Position numbers and translations under genes: made by a program. From the NCBI GenBank assembly GCA_015521265.1, contig WAON01000078.1:1-7710 (forward strand): 7,710 nt of DNA, written 5' to 3'. Below the pieces are notes generated by a model. The model worked only from the letters and a program-made list of their open reading frames with translations. It searched no databases and had not been told where the DNA came from. Every line of letters begins with the position of its first letter. The first letter of the stretch is position 1. This stretch comes from Desulfurococcales archaeon. GTDB lineage: Archaea; Thermoproteota; Thermoprotei_A; Sulfolobales; Desulfurococcaceae. Positions 4,750 through 7,710 of the stretch are shown here, piece after piece.

Positions 4750-7710
4750 ATGAGAAGGTTTAAGGTTTTACTAAACATGCTTATCCTGTTTCTACTCCTA
4801 TTATCCATGTATCCCGGAAACATATACGATGTTAATGCTTCAAGTAATGGATCATTTATATATCTCTACACGGTTTTCCAGTCGAGCACGGGTGGAGATG
4901 TATACCCGGGTAGTAGTGGGGCCGTATTAAGGATAGGCGTGCAGTATAATGGAACAGTTAATGCATCAACAGTTTACGGATGCATAACGCTACCCAGCAA
5001 TCTGACCCCTCGTACAAGCTGTAGCCCAGCCTACAGCTTGACAGGCGGTTCAATGAGCATTGTTGAACCCGGTGATATAGTAGAATTCCACTACACGATC
5101 GATGTTTCCAAAAATACTACGCCGGGAACCTATAGTGGAGCATTAAACATAACCTACACGCTACAGGGAAACACATCGATACACAGCCAGGTAATAATGT
5201 TCAACGTATCGATCAAGGAATATCCGGAGCCCAGTATAAGGGTTGTAAAAGACTACTGGAGCCCTGCTGGATACCCGGGCAGTAATGGGGTAAGCCTAGT
5301 ATTAATACTCGAGAACGATGGAGACTCAACACTAGTAAATGGATACGTAGAACTACACCTACCCGAAGGCTTCGAGCCAAGGATAATTCATGGATCAATA
5401 AACGGGCTTGCACCAAATACTAGGATAACAACTACTTTCAACGGAATAAGCATATACCCAGATACAGAGCCCGGAAACTATACTGGGAGCCTAGTAATAG
5501 ATGCAATATACTCTACGAGTGATGGTGTAAGGTATAATAGGACGATAACGATCAATTTCAACTATACAATCGAAGAACCCCCACCGGTTAACATAGAAGT
5601 AGTTGATCACGGATTAACGACGAGCAACCCCTTCATGGGGACAATGTATACTAGGATCTATACGGAGTTCCAAAGCCTAGACGATGCATTGATCGAGGCA
5701 GGACTAGCAATAGTTGAACTGGAGAACACATACTTCATAAACGGTAGTAGGAAAGCGTTAATAAACATTGACACCCCAATAGGTTACGGGGATACTTTCA
5801 CAATACAAACTCCGAAGCTAGTAGTCCCAGGAAACAATACAATAATAATATACCACATAACACTACACCTACTAATGAACGATAACGGGGTAGAATACTG
5901 GAACACTACAACCCTTACACTATATATCAAGGTAACAGCTCCAAGCATCAAAGTATACGTTACAACAATATACTGGGAATCCGGCAAAGTATACCCGGGC
6001 ACGAGTAGTGCATCACTACATGTAAGACTACTAAACACAATGGATTCAACGCTGAGGAATATCTATGCAGAACTACAACTACCAAGCAAAGCCTTCCTCG
6101 AGGAGACAATACACAGCGGCCCCTACACGTTAACAACTGGATCAATGGAGGAAATATTTTTCAACGGGATAGATGTTAAGCCGGATGCAAAGCCTGGAAA
6201 TTATACTTCAAAACTAGTAATAAGTGGTGTTCTGGAAAACAGTGATGGATCATGGATAAACATAACATTAAACTACACCCTAATACTCGAGATAAGCGAT
6301 CCAACGCTTAAACCACTAGAAAACATACTCTACGAATGGCCGGGTCAAAGACCCATATTAGGGGCTCGGGGGCTCAGTTTAAGGATCCTGCTAAACTTAA
6401 CAATACAGTCTAGGATACTATCAGGTACTGCAACACTAATAATGCCCGAGGGCATAGTTCATGGTTCAACGGGTTCTAATAATATAACAGTTGGATTACC
6501 ACAGTTAAACTACGGGGAGATCGGCTCTATAACCTTCAACGACATAGACGTATCGAATAAAACACATAACCCCGCAGTATTCGCTGTAAAATACGTTTAC
6601 CTTCTAAGCATTAACGGGGCTGAAGCATGGGTTAATCAAACAATAATATTTACACAGGAATTCAGAAAGCCAACGTTAAACCTATCAATAATTGATAGTG
6701 GATGGACGAGCAGGGCAGTGAGTAATGAATCAGTAAACACGGGGTTCTACATTACAATACAAAGCCTTAGCAGGGATAGGATAAACCAATTAATAATCAA
6801 TACTACACCAATTGGAAACGCATCCTTCGGACACGGCCATAGATACACGGTTAGGGTTATAAGTGTAGGGTTAAACTATGGAGACACATACACGATCACA
6901 TTCAACGGCTTAACAATAAACACGAGCTGGGACAGTATATGGTTCGAGATAAAAATAAGAGCAAGGCTGGAGACGGGGCAAGCAGTCTACTACGCTGATA
7001 AAACATACATGCTAAGACTACCACTAAACAAGACTCTTAGACAATTGGTCATCTACAACCAATACATAACAAGCAACAACCAGCCGGCAAGACTACTCCC
7101 CAATGAAAGGGGTTCAACACTACACATAGCATTACTAAACATAGGGCCGGAAAATATCGAGACCCTTAAAGCGAAGCTGAGATTACCAGGGGGATTATGG
7201 AGTTATAAACCAGTAGACACATGCTCGGGTGTAGCAGCAGGATCTATTTGTAGCTTATCATATCCCGTTGACACTGGAAACATACACCCCGGCTCCTATA
7301 ATGCATTACTCGAGTTAACTTATTCATTGAGTACATCCGGCTCAATACAGTACTACCATGAATACCTAAGAATTAAACTAGTTGTTGACGACCCCGCTAA
7401 TTACAAGCCAAACCTAATCCTATTATCAAAATACTGGGGCACAAACCAGCCAGCATACATCTACCCCGGAGACAGCTATGCATCACTAACGGTTAGAATA
7501 CATAACACGGCCCACTACCCAGCACACAACCCCTATATAAGGCTAGTACCAATTGATCAATCGATCAGTGTTCTCGACGATAACAAGACATGTGGAACAA
7601 TAGGATCAACAGAAACCTGCACACTAACCTACCACTTAGACCTAAGATACACTCAGCCAGGCGTTAAAACCTTCAAACTAGTAATAAACTACTATGTTAC
7701 AATATATGGT
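4750..7710 (+). CDS. Giant secreted beta-repeat surface protein (S-layer/COG1361-like), 3' partial
   Basis: The frame opens with ATG at 4750 and has no stop through 7710, giving at least 987 residues; the C-terminus lies beyond the window. Residues 1-20 are a signal peptide or N-terminal anchor: R-R-F-K, then a Leu-rich core, with cleavage possible near V-N-A (about 30). The rest is about eight beta-rich modules of about 120 residues. The commonest module opens with a P-x-[IVL] strand, then Y-P-G and A-x-L-x-V-x-L-x-N, and later P-G-x-Y-x-x-x-L-x-I. Y-P-G lies at 52, 175, 415 and 905; related positions are near 296, 531, 655 and 785. P-G-x-Y recurs at 125, 241, 482 and 847 (P-G-V-K at 970). 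More than twenty N-x-S/T sites and three close cysteine pairs (78/91, 825/834, 948/957) fit an extracellular, probably glycosylated protein. Archaeal COG1361-type S-layer-like proteins look like this, and some neighbour LolD-type ATPases and FtsX/MacB-type permeases. A role as extracellular partner of that transporter is inferred. No catalytic motif was seen. Confidence 0.88.
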   Translation, partial: MRRFKVLLNMLILFLLLLSMYPGNIYDVNASSNGSFIYLYTVFQSSTGGDVYPGSSGAVLRIGVQYNGTVNASTVYGCITLPSNLTPRTSCSPAYSLTGGSMSIVEPGDIVEFHYTIDVSKNTTPGTYSGALNITYTLQGNTSIHSQVIMFNVSIKEYPEPSIRVVKDYWSPAGYPGSNGVSLVLILENDGDSTLVNGYVELHLPEGFEPRIIHGSINGLAPNTRITTTFNGISIYPDTEPGNYTGSLVIDAIYSTSDGVRYNRTITINFNYTIEEPPPVNIEVVDHGLTTSNPFMGTMYTRIYTEFQSLDDALIEAGLAIVELENTYFINGSRKALINIDTPIGYGDTFTIQTPKLVVPGNNTIIIYHITLHLLMNDNGVEYWNTTTLTLYIKVTAPSIKVYVTTIYWESGKVYPGTSSASLHVRLLNTMDSTLRNIYAELQLPSKAFLEETIHSGPYTLTTGSMEEIFFNGIDVKPDAKPGNYTSKLVISGVLENSDGSWINITLNYTLILEISDPTLKPLENILYEWPGQRPILGARGLSLRILLNLTIQSRILSGTATLIMPEGIVHGSTGSNNITVGLPQLNYGEIGSITFNDIDVSNKTHNPAVFAVKYVYLLSINGAEAWVNQTIIFTQEFRKPTLNLSIIDSGWTSRAVSNESVNTGFYITIQSLSRDRINQLIINTTPIGNASFGHGHRYTVRVISVGLNYGDTYTITFNGLTINTSWDSIWFEIKIRARLETGQAVYYADKTYMLRLPLNKTLRQLVIYNQYITSNNQPARLLPNERGSTLHIALLNIGPENIETLKAKLRLPGGLWSYKPVDTCSGVAAGSICSLSYPVDTGNIHPGSYNALLELTYSLSTSGSIQYYHEYLRIKLVVDDPANYKPNLILLSKYWGTNQPAYIYPGDSYASLTVRIHNTAHYPAHNPYIRLVPIDQSISVLDDNKTCGTIGSTETCTLTYHLDLRYTQPGVKTFKLVINYYVTIYG
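4903..7710 (+). repeat. About eight divergent protein-level modules of ~120 residues
   Basis: The anchor positions in the protein are 52, 175, ~296, 415, ~531, ~655, ~785 and 905, a near-constant step of 115-130 residues. Modules 1, 2, 4, 7 and 8 retain P-G-x-Y or its remnant about 64-72 residues after the opening motif (Y-P-G in 1, 2, 4 and 8). Modules 3, 5 and 6 have lost one or both signatures. Similarity is seen at the protein level, not as long DNA repeats, so duplication is old. Boundaries were placed by eye. Confidence 0.65.

Noticed and set aside
5213..6145. Three minus-strand frames inside the giant surface gene
   Set aside because: They lie antisense to a continuous frame with clear protein repeats; their Leu/Val-rich composition is a by-product of codon bias.

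Overview
The window looks like part of the chromosome of a hyperthermophilic crenarchaeon (Thermoproteota, probably Desulfurococcales). The evidence is a tRNA gene with a short intron at the archaeal 37/38 position, GGTG-type ribosome binding sites, TTG start codons, AT-rich promoter boxes of the AATAAATAA type, heavy use of CTA, ATA and AGG codons, and archaeal protein families (KaiC-like ATPase, surface proteins with Thr/Ser stalks, S-layer-type repeat protein). The genus cannot be fixed from this sequence.

Layout from left to right: (1) the last ~80 codons of an oligo/dipeptide ABC transporter ATPase, cut by the left edge; (2) convergent to it and touching it with no spacer, a gene for a secreted, membrane-anchored calcineurin-like metallophosphoesterase on the minus strand; (3) a minus-strand tRNA-Ala(CGC) gene with a 25-nt intron; (4) a 189-nt AT-rich intergenic region with promoters and several small palindromes; (5) a plus-strand gene for a two-domain KaiC/RecA-like ATPase; (6) convergent to it, a minus-strand gene for a small HExxH metallopeptidase-like protein; (7) divergent from that, a plus-strand LolD/MacB-type ABC ATPase; (8) 61 nt further on, a very long reading frame that starts at 4750 and is still open at the right edge (987 codons so far). 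It encodes a secreted protein built from about eight beta-rich modules of ~120 residues.

The left half mainly serves the cell surface: peptide uptake and an outward-facing phosphoesterase on a stalk. The right end looks like an operon in which a LolD-type ATPase is paired with a giant S-layer-like (COG1361-like) repeat protein. In such clusters a MacB/FtsX-type permease usually follows, and I expect one beyond the right edge. This pairing is the most interesting item in the window. The KaiC-like ATPase and the small peptidase are soluble proteins of unknown role, and nothing visible ties them to the transport genes. No mobile element, CRISPR array or phage gene was seen.
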